This document shows, one piece after another, positions 15,745 to 22,760 of a stretch of 64,000 nt of DNA. Source of the DNA: Streptomyces rugosispiralis (GTDB lineage Bacteria > Actinomycetota > Actinomycetes > Streptomycetales > Streptomycetaceae); NCBI RefSeq assembly GCF_024505145.1, contig NZ_JANIAA010000031.1, positions 1 to 64,000 of the forward strand. Direction: 5' to 3'. Made by a program: the position numbers and the translations under genes. Numbering within the stretch: the stretch's first letter is position 1; each line of letters starts with the position of its first letter. The notes beneath the pieces are model-generated. The model saw only the letters and a program-made list of their open reading frames with translations. It ran no database searches and was not told the origin of the DNA.

Positions 15745-17211
15745 CTACTTGGTAGCGGGCCCGGACAACTCCTTGCCGAAGGCGGCGTCGTCCGCCGGGG
15801 AGCCGAGATCGCCCGGCCCGATGAGGGCGGAGCCCTCGGCGGTGAGCCCGTCGGCGCCCGCGTACAGCAGGGCCACCGCGCCCGCGCCCTCGGTCCGGTT
15901 CGGGACCCCGACGGCCAGGTCGGGCTTGCCGTCGCCGTTGTAGTCGGCCGGCGAGATGGCGTCGCCGAACTTGTCGTTGCCCGTCATGTCGCCGGGGACG
16001 CCTTCGGTGTCGAGGGAGAAGGTCTGCGCCCCCGCGTCCGTCAGCCAGTCCTTGGTGCCCTTGAGCACGGTGATGGCACCGGCGTCGTTGTAGCCCCCGG
16101 GGGCCTCGGCGGCGGTGTCGCTGACGACGAGGTCGTCGTGGCCGTCGCCGTTGATGTCGGTGAGCCGGGCGGCGATGCCGTTCTGGGCCTTGCCCGTCCA
16201 GTTCACCGGATGGGCGGCGTCGAGCCCCTCGGCGGTGCCCGGGTACGTCCGCAGGCGCGCGTCGTCCGGGCCGTCCGTGAAGCTGGTGTCCGTGACGACG
16301 TCGTCCTTGCCGTCGCCGTTGATGTCACCCACCACGGCCCGGTACGAGGCGAACGGCAGCGGTACGTCCTTGCCGAGCGAGGTGCTCTTCAGCCCCCTGG
16401 ACGAGCCGGGCAGCACGCCGAGCGTGCCCTCGTCGGCGGGGTCGTCCTGGTAGGCGACGGTGACCAGGTCGGCGAAGCCGTCCCCGTTGATGTCACCGGA
16501 GGACAGGTGCTCTATGCCCGCTCCGCCGCCGGGCGGGGTGACGCTGGACATCTTGGGGGTGGCCGTCTCGCGCAGGTTCGCAGCGCCGTTCACGACCTGG
16601 ACCTTGGTGCCGTCCGAGATGGCGATGTCATCGCGGCCGTCGTGGTTGAAGTCGCCGACGGCCATCGTGTCGCCGAACAGCGCGTAGGCGGTGACGTTGG
16701 GTGAGTGGAAGGCGATGGCGTCGCTGGAGAGGCCGTCCTTCGAGCCGAAGACGACCGTGACCGAACCGGCCCGCTTGACGCTGCCGATGGCCTCGTAGTT
16801 CGCGGCGACGATCAGATCGCCGTACCCGTCCCCGTCCACATCGCCGCGCACCACGGCCGAGCCGAAGTGGTCCCCGGCCTCGGGGGTCCCCGGAATTCCC
16901 GGGCTGGCCTGCGACAACGTGCCGTGCCGCTTGGTGTCGACCCCGGCCTTGGCGCCATAGGTCACACCCACGTAGCCCGCCTTGGACTTCCCCGAAACGG
17001 TCCCGTCGGGCGCGCCCACGCCGAGGTCGGCGTAGCCGTCGCCGTCGATATCGCCCGGTGTGGTCTTCCCTGCGGCGGCAGCCGTGGGGGAGGGCTGCTT
17101 CTGGTCGGTCCCGTCGCCGTTCGTCACCACGGCGCCGGCCCCGGCGGCCACGGCGGCGGTCACGAAGGCGCCCACCGCCACGCCCACCACACCTCGGGTT
17201 CTATTGCGCAC
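15745..17211 (-). CDS. Secreted FG-GAP/VCBS beta-propeller protein
   Basis: A 488-residue exported protein. A signal segment (RGVVGVAVGAFVTAAVAAGAG) is followed by seven FG-GAP blades. Each carries an EF-hand-like calcium loop of the DxDxDGxxD type: DIDGDGYAD, DVDGDGYGD, DFNHDGRDD, DINGDGFAD, DINGDGKDD, DINGDGHDD, DYNGDGKPD. The whole is an integrin-alpha-like seven-bladed propeller. No catalytic domain or anchor is present. It lies beside the RTX gene on the same strand; both are secreted calcium-binding proteins, but each has its own terminator. Confidence 0.9.
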   Translation of the reverse strand: MRNRTRGVVGVAVGAFVTAAVAAGAGAVVTNGDGTDQKQPSPTAAAAGKTTPGDIDGDGYADLGVGAPDGTVSGKSKAGYVGVTYGAKAGVDTKRHGTLSQASPGIPGTPEAGDHFGSAVVRGDVDGDGYGDLIVAANYEAIGSVKRAGSVTVVFGSKDGLSSDAIAFHSPNVTAYALFGDTMAVGDFNHDGRDDIAISDGTKVQVVNGAANLRETATPKMSSVTPPGGGAGIEHLSSGDINGDGFADLVTVAYQDDPADEGTLGVLPGSSRGLKSTSLGKDVPLPFASYRAVVGDINGDGKDDVVTDTSFTDGPDDARLRTYPGTAEGLDAAHPVNWTGKAQNGIAARLTDINGDGHDDLVVSDTAAEAPGGYNDAGAITVLKGTKDWLTDAGAQTFSLDTEGVPGDMTGNDKFGDAISPADYNGDGKPDLAVGVPNRTEGAGAVALLYAGADGLTAEGSALIGPGDLGSPADDAAFGKELSGPATK

Positions 17212-17652
17212 AAATCCTCCATGAGAAACGCATCGGTCGCCCTTGAGCCCCGACCGCCACCTGTCTCCCCCGGCGGCCGGAACGGAAGAGTCATGGAAGG
17301 AGAGCTGTCTGAAAGCTGAACGGTTGCGTAACCGAAGGAAAACGAGACAGGGCCGTGATCAACCCCGGGTGCGGTCCAACGCCTATGCGGGGCACTGAAC
17401 TTGAGGTCAAAGGCGGAGAAGCCGGACGTATGCCGGACGGCCGCCGCCGCCCGTGTCAACGAGCCGCCCTGGGCGCCTACGGCGGCCTCCGTCACCGACC
17501 GTGAGGACCCCCATGGCCCCGGCCCACGTGCCCCCCGCCCCGCCCCGTCGCAATCTGGACGCATGAGCCCTCGGTGCCCGGCGAAAGGTGACCCGTCGAC
17601 CACGCCGACGGGCTCCCCCGCCCCAGCCGGCCCACCCCCTGGAGGTCTCGCC
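17212..17652. other. Intergenic region before cupin gene
   Basis: About 440 bp between divergent genes. A small dyad CGGTTGCGTAACCG is at 17321-17334. A low-complexity open frame runs into the cupin gene but shows no protein-like start before 17653. No other feature is evident. Confidence 0.4.
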
Positions 17653-18099
17653 ATGCCGAGCGAGGAGTCGATGCCGGGCAGCGCCGAGAGCCAAGCGCGC
17701 TTGGCGGAGCTGAGTTCGGCGATCACCGTGCTGCAGTCGGCGAAACCGCCGTTCGTGCCGGAGGGGGCGGAGGGGATGACGATCCGTGTCGACTACCCGC
17801 CCGGCACCCCCGGCCTCCCCCCGCACCGGCACTCGGGCCCCGCCTTCGGGTATGTGCTGGAGGGCGAGATGCTCTTCGAGCTGGAAGGCGAGCCGGAGCG
17901 GGTGATCAGGGCGGGGGAGACGTTCTGGGAACCGGGCGGCGACGTCATCCACTACCAGGACGGAAACAACCGGAAGGATGCCTGGAGCCGCTTCGTCGTC
18001 ACCATGTTCTGCGCCCCGGGCCGGCCCATGCTCACCCTGGTCGACGACGAAGAACTGGCCCGGCGCCGGCATCTGCGGGCTCCCCGCCCGGACGCGTGA
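17653..18099 (+). CDS. Cupin-domain protein
   Basis: A 148-residue single-domain cupin. The metal-binding motif is visible as GLPPHRHSGPAFGYVLEGEMLFELEG (two His and a downstream acidic residue in the usual places). The second cupin motif is in ETFWEPGGDVIHYQDGNNR. ATG 17653 has GGAGGT 6 nt upstream. Related proteins act as small dioxygenases, isomerases or quercetinase-like enzymes, so the reaction cannot be named. Soluble, no signal peptide. Confidence 0.82.
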   Translation: MPSEESMPGSAESQARLAELSSAITVLQSAKPPFVPEGAEGMTIRVDYPPGTPGLPPHRHSGPAFGYVLEGEMLFELEGEPERVIRAGETFWEPGGDVIHYQDGNNRKDAWSRFVVTMFCAPGRPMLTLVDDEELARRRHLRAPRPDA

Positions 18100-18137
18100 G
18101 CCGCCGCTGACGCCACACCCGGACGCCCAGCGCCGGG

Positions 18138-18782
18138 TCAGTCGGCGCGACCGGTCGCCGCCACGGTCACGCCCAGGCCGATCATCGCGAGGCCGCCCGC
18201 CCCGCCGACCATCGACAGCCGCCGGTCGGAGCGGGCGAACCAGGAACGGGCCGCCGAGGCACCCAGGCCCCAGAGGGTGTCCGTGATCAGTCCGATGGTG
18301 ATCGGGACCAGGCCCAGCACCATCATCTGCAGCGGAAGGTGGCCCGCCGAGTGGTTGACGAACTGCGGTAGCACCGCCGCGAAGAAGACGATGCCCTTCG
18401 GGTTCGTGACGCCGACGAAGATGCCGTCCAGGACCGTGCGCAGATGGCCGCGGTGCGCACGGGCCGGGACCTCCATGTCCGTCACGCGCATGTCCCCGCG
18501 GCGCCGGAACGCCTGGACGCCCAGATGGACGAGATACGCCGCCCCCGCCAGCTTGACGCCCGTGAACACCGCCGCCGAGCTCTGCACCAGCGCGCCGAGA
18601 CCCCACGCCACGGCGATCACGAGCAGATAGGAGCCGACGACGTTGCCGAGGACCGTCTCCAGGGCCGTGCGGCGGCCGTAGGCGAGGGCCCGGCCGACCA
18701 CGAACAGCACACTCGGCCCCGGAATCACGATCACCAGTAGCGACATCGCCGCGAACGCGAGAATGCTCTCCGTGGACACCAT
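18138..18782 (-). CDS. LysE/RhtB-family amino-acid exporter
   Basis: A 214-residue membrane protein with about six helices. It shows the family signature IPGPSVLFVVGRALAYGRRTALETVLGN near the N-terminus and the GVTNPKGIVFFAAVLPQF segment in the middle. RhtB relatives export threonine, homoserine or other amino acids. The gene begins 40 bp after a truncated AraC-type gene on the same strand, its probable former regulator. Confidence 0.88.
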   Translation of the reverse strand: MVSTESILAFAAMSLLVIVIPGPSVLFVVGRALAYGRRTALETVLGNVVGSYLLVIAVAWGLGALVQSSAAVFTGVKLAGAAYLVHLGVQAFRRRGDMRVTDMEVPARAHRGHLRTVLDGIFVGVTNPKGIVFFAAVLPQFVNHSAGHLPLQMMVLGLVPITIGLITDTLWGLGASAARSWFARSDRRLSMVGGAGGLAMIGLGVTVAATGRAD

Positions 18783-18822
18783 GTGTCCGTCCCTCCTGGA
18801 CCGGCTCGGCTACAGGAGGCAT

Positions 18823-19500
18823 TCAAACAGAAGCCGGAACGTCCGCTCCAGACCCATCCGCGTCCCGGTATCCCGACGGCCACCCCCCTTCACCCCGTGT
18901 CCCCATTCGCCCCGGGTCCTCATTCACCCCGGCGGCGAGTTCGCCGAAGAGACGGTTCGCCGTGGGCGAGTTGAATTGGCGTTCCAGTTCCGCTCGGGCG
19001 ATCTGCTTGCGGAATTCTCCTTCGTGGGAAGCGTCACCGGCGTTGTGTATGAGCTCGGTGATCCATGTCGCGTATGCCTGGTAGTTCCAGACATGGCGCA
19101 GACAGGTTTCCGAATAGCCGGTGAGCAGGGCCGGATCGGTCAGCGCCAGAAGCGCCTCGCGCAGCAGCGGGCTCACCGCGAACACGCTGGGGTGTGCCAC
19201 GAGCGCGTCGCACGGCTCGGCCGGGATGACGACCAGCCGGGCGTCGGTCCTGCCGTAGAAGCGATGGGAGTGGTCGAATCCGGGCGGCGTCCACGTCACC
19301 CGGTTGGCCGGGGCGACCCAGGTGCCGCGCTCGGTCGTGGTGGCCAGGGCGCCGGCGGCCGCGTACACCAGCTGCCCCTGGGGGTGGGAGTGGGCATCGA
19401 GGCGGTAGCCGTGCGGCAGCCGGCCTCCTCCGCTACGGGGTGACGCCTTCCGAGGCGTCACCGGGGGCGGCGGGGAGGCCTCCTGGCGGGTTTCCGGCAT
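18823..19500 (-). pseudogene. Truncated AraC-family regulator, C-terminal HTH replaced
   Basis: The first 140 codons encode an AraC-type cupin sensor (HSHPQGQLVYAAAGALATTTE, APANRVTWTPPGFDHSHRF, VFAVSPLLREALLAL). Normal homologues continue into two AraC HTH motifs. Here the reading changes after LLTGYSETCLRHVW into about 85 residues of unrelated, less GC-rich sequence (YQAYATWITELIHNAGDA ...) that I do not recognise, then a stop. No AraC HTH is seen in any frame up to the exporter gene. This points to a recombination or deletion junction near 19090. It may still make a sensor-only protein. Confidence 0.7.
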
Positions 19501-19565
19501 CGACCGCCAGCTACCGGTGGTTACGACACCGAGGCGCCGCGCGCCGACCCCACGGACCCTCGAAC

Positions 19566-19913
19566 TCAGCTGTAGTAGGCGATCTTCTCGTCGAGGACCT
19601 TCATGGCCCGGTGCAGCGCCGCCACCCGCTCCTCCAGGGCGGTACGGCGCTCGCGGAGGAAGGCGACCCGGTCCTGCGGAGGGTGCTCGGCGCGCAGGAT
19701 GGCGACGAACCCCTTCAGGTCCGCGATGCCGAGGCCGGCCTCGCGGAAGCAGGTGACCAGGCCCACCCAGAAGATGTCGTTCTCGGTGTACTCCCTGCGC
19801 CCGCCGGCGGAGCGCTGGATCGGGCCGATCAGCCCTTCGCGTTCGTAGTAGCGCAGCGTGTCGATGGAGACGCCGGTGCGGTCGGCGGCCGCTGCCGGGG
19901 TGAGGGTGGTCAT
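19566..19913 (-). CDS. MerR-family regulator
   Basis: A 115-residue MerR-type activator/repressor. The winged HTH is AAAADRTGVSIDTLRYYEREGLIGPIQRSAGGRREYTENDI, followed by FREAGLGIADLKGFVAIL and a dimer coiled coil ending at EKIAYYS. There is no long C-terminal effector domain and no metal-binding cysteine, so it belongs to the short MerR group that controls reductases. ATG 19913 follows AGGGAG. It lies 44 bp after the aldo-keto reductase on the same strand. The MerR-type dyad upstream of that reductase is its likely target, making an autoregulated two-gene operon. Confidence 0.9.
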   Translation of the reverse strand: MTTLTPAAAADRTGVSIDTLRYYEREGLIGPIQRSAGGRREYTENDIFWVGLVTCFREAGLGIADLKGFVAILRAEHPPQDRVAFLRERRTALEERVAALHRAMKVLDEKIAYYS

Positions 19914-19957
19914 GGGGCTCCCTATTGTGACCGCTTGTGACCGCTGATGACCCGTCA

Positions 19958-20896
19958 CTAGCGCGCTTCGGCGAAGCGCGCCAGGTGCTCGTCGTCGAGC
20001 CGCACACGCCGTGCGGCCAGTGCCTCCTCGATCTGTTCCACCCGGCTCGCGCCGACGATGGGATCGATCCCCTGCCGCATCAGCCATGCGAGGACGACCT
20101 GGTTCCGCGTGGCCGGGAGCTCGTCGGCGATGTCGTCCAGGACCGCGAGCGCCCGGGTGGTCCCGGGGTGATCATAGGTGGGCGGGAGCGGCTTGTCCGC
20201 GCGTACGTACGAGCCCCACATCAGCGAGGTGTACGACCACACGGCGAGCCCTTCCGACCGCGCGAGGTCCAGGTCCTCGGCGGTGAGCATGCGGTGGCCG
20301 GACTCCGCGACGGGTGTGAGCGGGCGCGGCTGGAGGAGCGAGTGGCGCAGTTGCAGGGCCGTCCACGGTTCGACGCGCCGCTCGCGCGCGAGCGACCGGG
20401 CGCGCTCGACGCGCCAGGCGGCATGGTTGGCCGCCCCGACTCGCCGGGCCACTCCCTTCGCGACCAGCTCGCCGAAGGCGCCGACCGTCTCCTCCAGCGG
20501 CACGGTGCGGTCCTCGGCGTGGGCCCAGAGCAGATCGACGTGATCGACTCCCAGGCGCTCCAGGCTCTCCTCCACACCGTCGTGGATGGCGCGGGCGGAG
20601 AGCCCTTCGGCGCTTTCCGGCCAGGAGTGCGGGATGAGCGGGTTCTGCCGGACCTTCGTCGCGATCCGCACCGCGTCGCGCACGCCGGGGCGGGCCCGGA
20701 GCCACGCGCCGATGAGGCGCTCGCTGGCGCCGCCGACGCCACTGGGGTCGCTCCAGAAGGAGTAGCAGTTCGCGGTGTCGAGCCAGACACCGCCGCCCGC
20801 GACGAAGGAGTCGAGGATCGCGAAGGCCCGGTCGGCGTCGACGCGGGTGCCGAAGTCCATCGTCCCGAGGACGATGTGGGGGTCAGTGGTGTGCAT
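19958..20896 (-). CDS. Aldo/keto reductase
   Basis: A 312-residue NADPH-dependent aldo/keto reductase. The catalytic set is visible: Asp and Tyr in WLDTANCYSF, Lys in IATKVRQ, and His in DLLWAHAED. The NADPH-binding end is WLMRQGIDPIVGASRVEQIEEAL. Start: an ATG at 20905 falls within the predicted -10 element of the MerR-type promoter, so the ATG at 20896 (a leaderless or near-leaderless start) is preferred. It reduces aldehydes or ketones; the physiological substrate is unknown. First gene of an operon with a MerR regulator. Confidence 0.87.
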   Translation of the reverse strand: MHTTDPHIVLGTMDFGTRVDADRAFAILDSFVAGGGVWLDTANCYSFWSDPSGVGGASERLIGAWLRARPGVRDAVRIATKVRQNPLIPHSWPESAEGLSARAIHDGVEESLERLGVDHVDLLWAHAEDRTVPLEETVGAFGELVAKGVARRVGAANHAAWRVERARSLARERRVEPWTALQLRHSLLQPRPLTPVAESGHRMLTAEDLDLARSEGLAVWSYTSLMWGSYVRADKPLPPTYDHPGTTRALAVLDDIADELPATRNQVVLAWLMRQGIDPIVGASRVEQIEEALAARRVRLDDEHLARFAEAR

Positions 20897-20903
20897 GCCG
20901 CCC

Positions 20904-20934
20904 ATGCTCGGATCTGGAGCGCGCTCCAGGTCAA
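20904..20934 (-). promoter_or_regulatory. MerR-type promoter with 19-bp spacer and dyad
   Basis: Reading leftward: -35 TTGACC (20934-20929), then a perfect 16-bp palindrome CTGGAGCGCGCTCCAG (20929-20914), then a -10-like GAGCAT (20909-20904). Spacing between the hexamers is 19 bp, the over-long spacer typical of MerR-activated promoters, and the dyad fills it. Transcription would start near 20897, at or next to the ATG at 20896. Confidence 0.75.
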
Positions 20935-20975
20935 GAGCGGCCGCGGCGGATAGTTACGGGGCGTGGCCCGGGGCC

Positions 20976-21006
20976 GCCCGCCACCGGCCCCGGGCCGGTG
21001 GCGGGC
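20976..21006 (-). terminator. Terminator after Ig-like secreted protein gene
   Basis: A 31-nt GC-rich palindrome (GCCCGCCACCGGCCC, one base, then its complement) lies 44 bp past the stop of the gene ending at 21050. Confidence 0.75.
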
Positions 21007-21049
21007 GAGGCGCCACCCCGCCGCCCCGCCGCGTCCAGCGCCGTGGATG

Positions 21050-22378
21050 TCAGCGACTCACCTTCGCAGTCTTCGACGTCGCCGCGCGGAATGAGTCGGT
21101 CGCCTTGAAGTGTGCGCGGAAGTAACCGTCCTTCGCGTCGGCGATGTCGGCCGAGAAGGCGTGACCGCTGCCGGACCAGATGGCCTCCTTCGTGAGCAGG
21201 TCCGTCCACTGTTCGCCGTCGGGCGAGTACTGGATGTGCACCGGGATGGTGGCGGGCGTCCAGCCATCGGGGAAGTCCATGGCGCCCTCGACGTGCACAC
21301 TGCCGTCCTGCGTACGGACGGCCGAGAACGAGGTGAAGGCCGAGGCACGCAGAACGGTGATCTTGGCGCTGTTCGAGGAGGCGGAGGCGATGAAGGGGTC
21401 GTCGCTGTGCGACGCCACGCGGAAGCTACCGGTCTCCCACGGGGCGTGGGTGAAGGTGACCTCGCCGTCCCCGCCAGTGGTGAAATAGCCGACACTGGTG
21501 AACTGACCGCCGGAGGAGGGCTCGAAGAGCACCCCGCCGCTCTGGCCCTCCAGGGGAACCCAGCCCTGCGGGGTCTCGCGCTCCAGCGTCGCCGTGAGGG
21601 TGACCTGTTGTCCGAAGTCGATCGTCCGGGCCTCCGCCGGAGCCTGGACGGTCCAGCGCGTGGCTATCGGCCGGACCCCGATCCGCGTCAACGGGGACTC
21701 GCCGTACAGGACGTTCGGATGCTTGCCGTCGTACCGGTAGACGACCTGGATCGGCACCGCGTCGTTCACGGTGACCGTGCCCGAGAAACGCCCCTCCGCG
21801 TCGGTGCGGACGGTGTCCTCCGTCCAGTAATCCACATCGAGGTCCACCGGGTGGTCCGCCAAGGGCTTCAGCTCGCGGGTCGCCGGCCATCGCCCCTTCA
21901 GGAGGCCGTCGACGCGCACTTGACGGTGGTCGTTGTCGACCTCCGTGCGGTCGGTGCGCACGTCCTCGACCACCGCCGCGACGTAGTAGGCGAGAGTGCC
22001 CGCGGAGTCGTCGGTGGTGCGGTCGCCGTCGGTGTCCGCAGCCTCGATGCGGACGGTGTAGCTGCCCAGATCGGCGAGGTTCAGCGGTTGTTTCGTGTGC
22101 CATACGCCGTCATCCGGCGTGCCGGAGACGAGGCCGAACGCCTCGTGCTCCACGACGGCGACTTCCCGCTGTGTCGCCGCGGAGACGATATGGGCCCTGA
22201 TTCCCGTGATGGCGCTGTCGGAGCTGATGCTGACGGCCAGGGTGCCGAGATCCTCCGAGACGCTGTGCGCCCACCGGACGTCAGGAGCCCGCCCCTCCGC
22301 GGCGTTCGCCGCCGGGGTGCCGGACAACAGGAGTGCGACAGTGCCGATGGTGGCCCAGGCCACCCGTCTTCTTGACAT
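21050..22378 (-). CDS. Secreted protein with Ig-like beta-sandwich domains
   Basis: A 442-residue exported protein. Signal peptide MSRRRVAWATIGTVALLL ... ANAAEG, cleavage after about residue 27. The mature part is a string of Ig-like/calx-like beta domains: WHTKQPLNLADLGSYTVRIEAADTDGD, VDLDVDYWTEDTVRTDAEGRFSGTVTV, FGQQVTLTATLERET, and a last domain SFSAVRTQDGSVHVEGAMDFPDGW. No transmembrane or sortase motif, so it is probably released. I recognise no enzyme. Similar streptomycete proteins are annotated as hypothetical. It is divergent from the SdrD-B-like gene across a 382-bp gap with a nested dyad. Confidence 0.75.
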   Translation of the reverse strand: MSRRRVAWATIGTVALLLSGTPAANAAEGRAPDVRWAHSVSEDLGTLAVSISSDSAITGIRAHIVSAATQREVAVVEHEAFGLVSGTPDDGVWHTKQPLNLADLGSYTVRIEAADTDGDRTTDDSAGTLAYYVAAVVEDVRTDRTEVDNDHRQVRVDGLLKGRWPATRELKPLADHPVDLDVDYWTEDTVRTDAEGRFSGTVTVNDAVPIQVVYRYDGKHPNVLYGESPLTRIGVRPIATRWTVQAPAEARTIDFGQQVTLTATLERETPQGWVPLEGQSGGVLFEPSSGGQFTSVGYFTTGGDGEVTFTHAPWETGSFRVASHSDDPFIASASSNSAKITVLRASAFTSFSAVRTQDGSVHVEGAMDFPDGWTPATIPVHIQYSPDGEQWTDLLTKEAIWSGSGHAFSADIADAKDGYFRAHFKATDSFRAATSKTAKVSR

Positions 22379-22760
22379 CAGTCCCCCCAGGGATAGGTCG
22401 CGACCACGCCGCGATCTCTCCGTGCGTCAGCGGTGGATGCCGCGGCTGAACTGTTTTCTATCGCACGGCTGTGACATCCGGCCCGTGAGTTTTCGCCGTA
22501 CCGGACACCTCGCGACCGACTTGGTGGAGCCGGGATCACCCCTTCGGGTAATAGTCACATTCAGTGTGAGTGTGACTACTCTGAGCTAGGGGTGTGGCTG
22601 TGATGCAGCGAGGGGGCGGCGTTTCATCAAGGCTCAAGAGGGGCCTGGCGTCCTGGACCTGACCCGTGTTTCTCCTGCCGAAAGCCACCGAACCGGGGCT
22701 CCGGGCGAACCAGCTCCGGGTCCCGCTCCATGGCGACAGCGAGGCAGAGATGGGAATGAC
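22379..22760. other. Divergent intergenic region
   Basis: The 382-bp gap between two secreted-protein genes holds no supported gene. It contains a prominent AT-richer nested dyad at 22552-22578 and otherwise nothing I can assign. Confidence 0.5.
22552..22578. promoter_or_regulatory. Nested dyad operator candidate
   Basis: TAGTCACA (22552-22559) and TGTGACTA (22571-22578) form an 8-bp inverted repeat with an 11-bp spacer. Inside it, TCACA (22555-22559) also pairs with TGTGA (22565-22569) across 5 bp. Two overlapping dyads sharing a half-site suggest a regulator site between the divergent genes. Confidence 0.5.

Noticed and set aside
19441-19460. Hairpin TGACGCCT/AGGCGTCA as a terminator
   Set aside because: It lies inside the open frame of the AraC fragment near its N-terminus, with no gene ending there on either strand except the MerR gene over 100 bp away.
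18823-20007. A single 394-codon minus-strand gene covering AraC and MerR regions
   Set aside because: Its first part is an out-of-frame shadow of the MerR gene. Only the part from about 19500 downward is protein-like, as an AraC sensor fragment.
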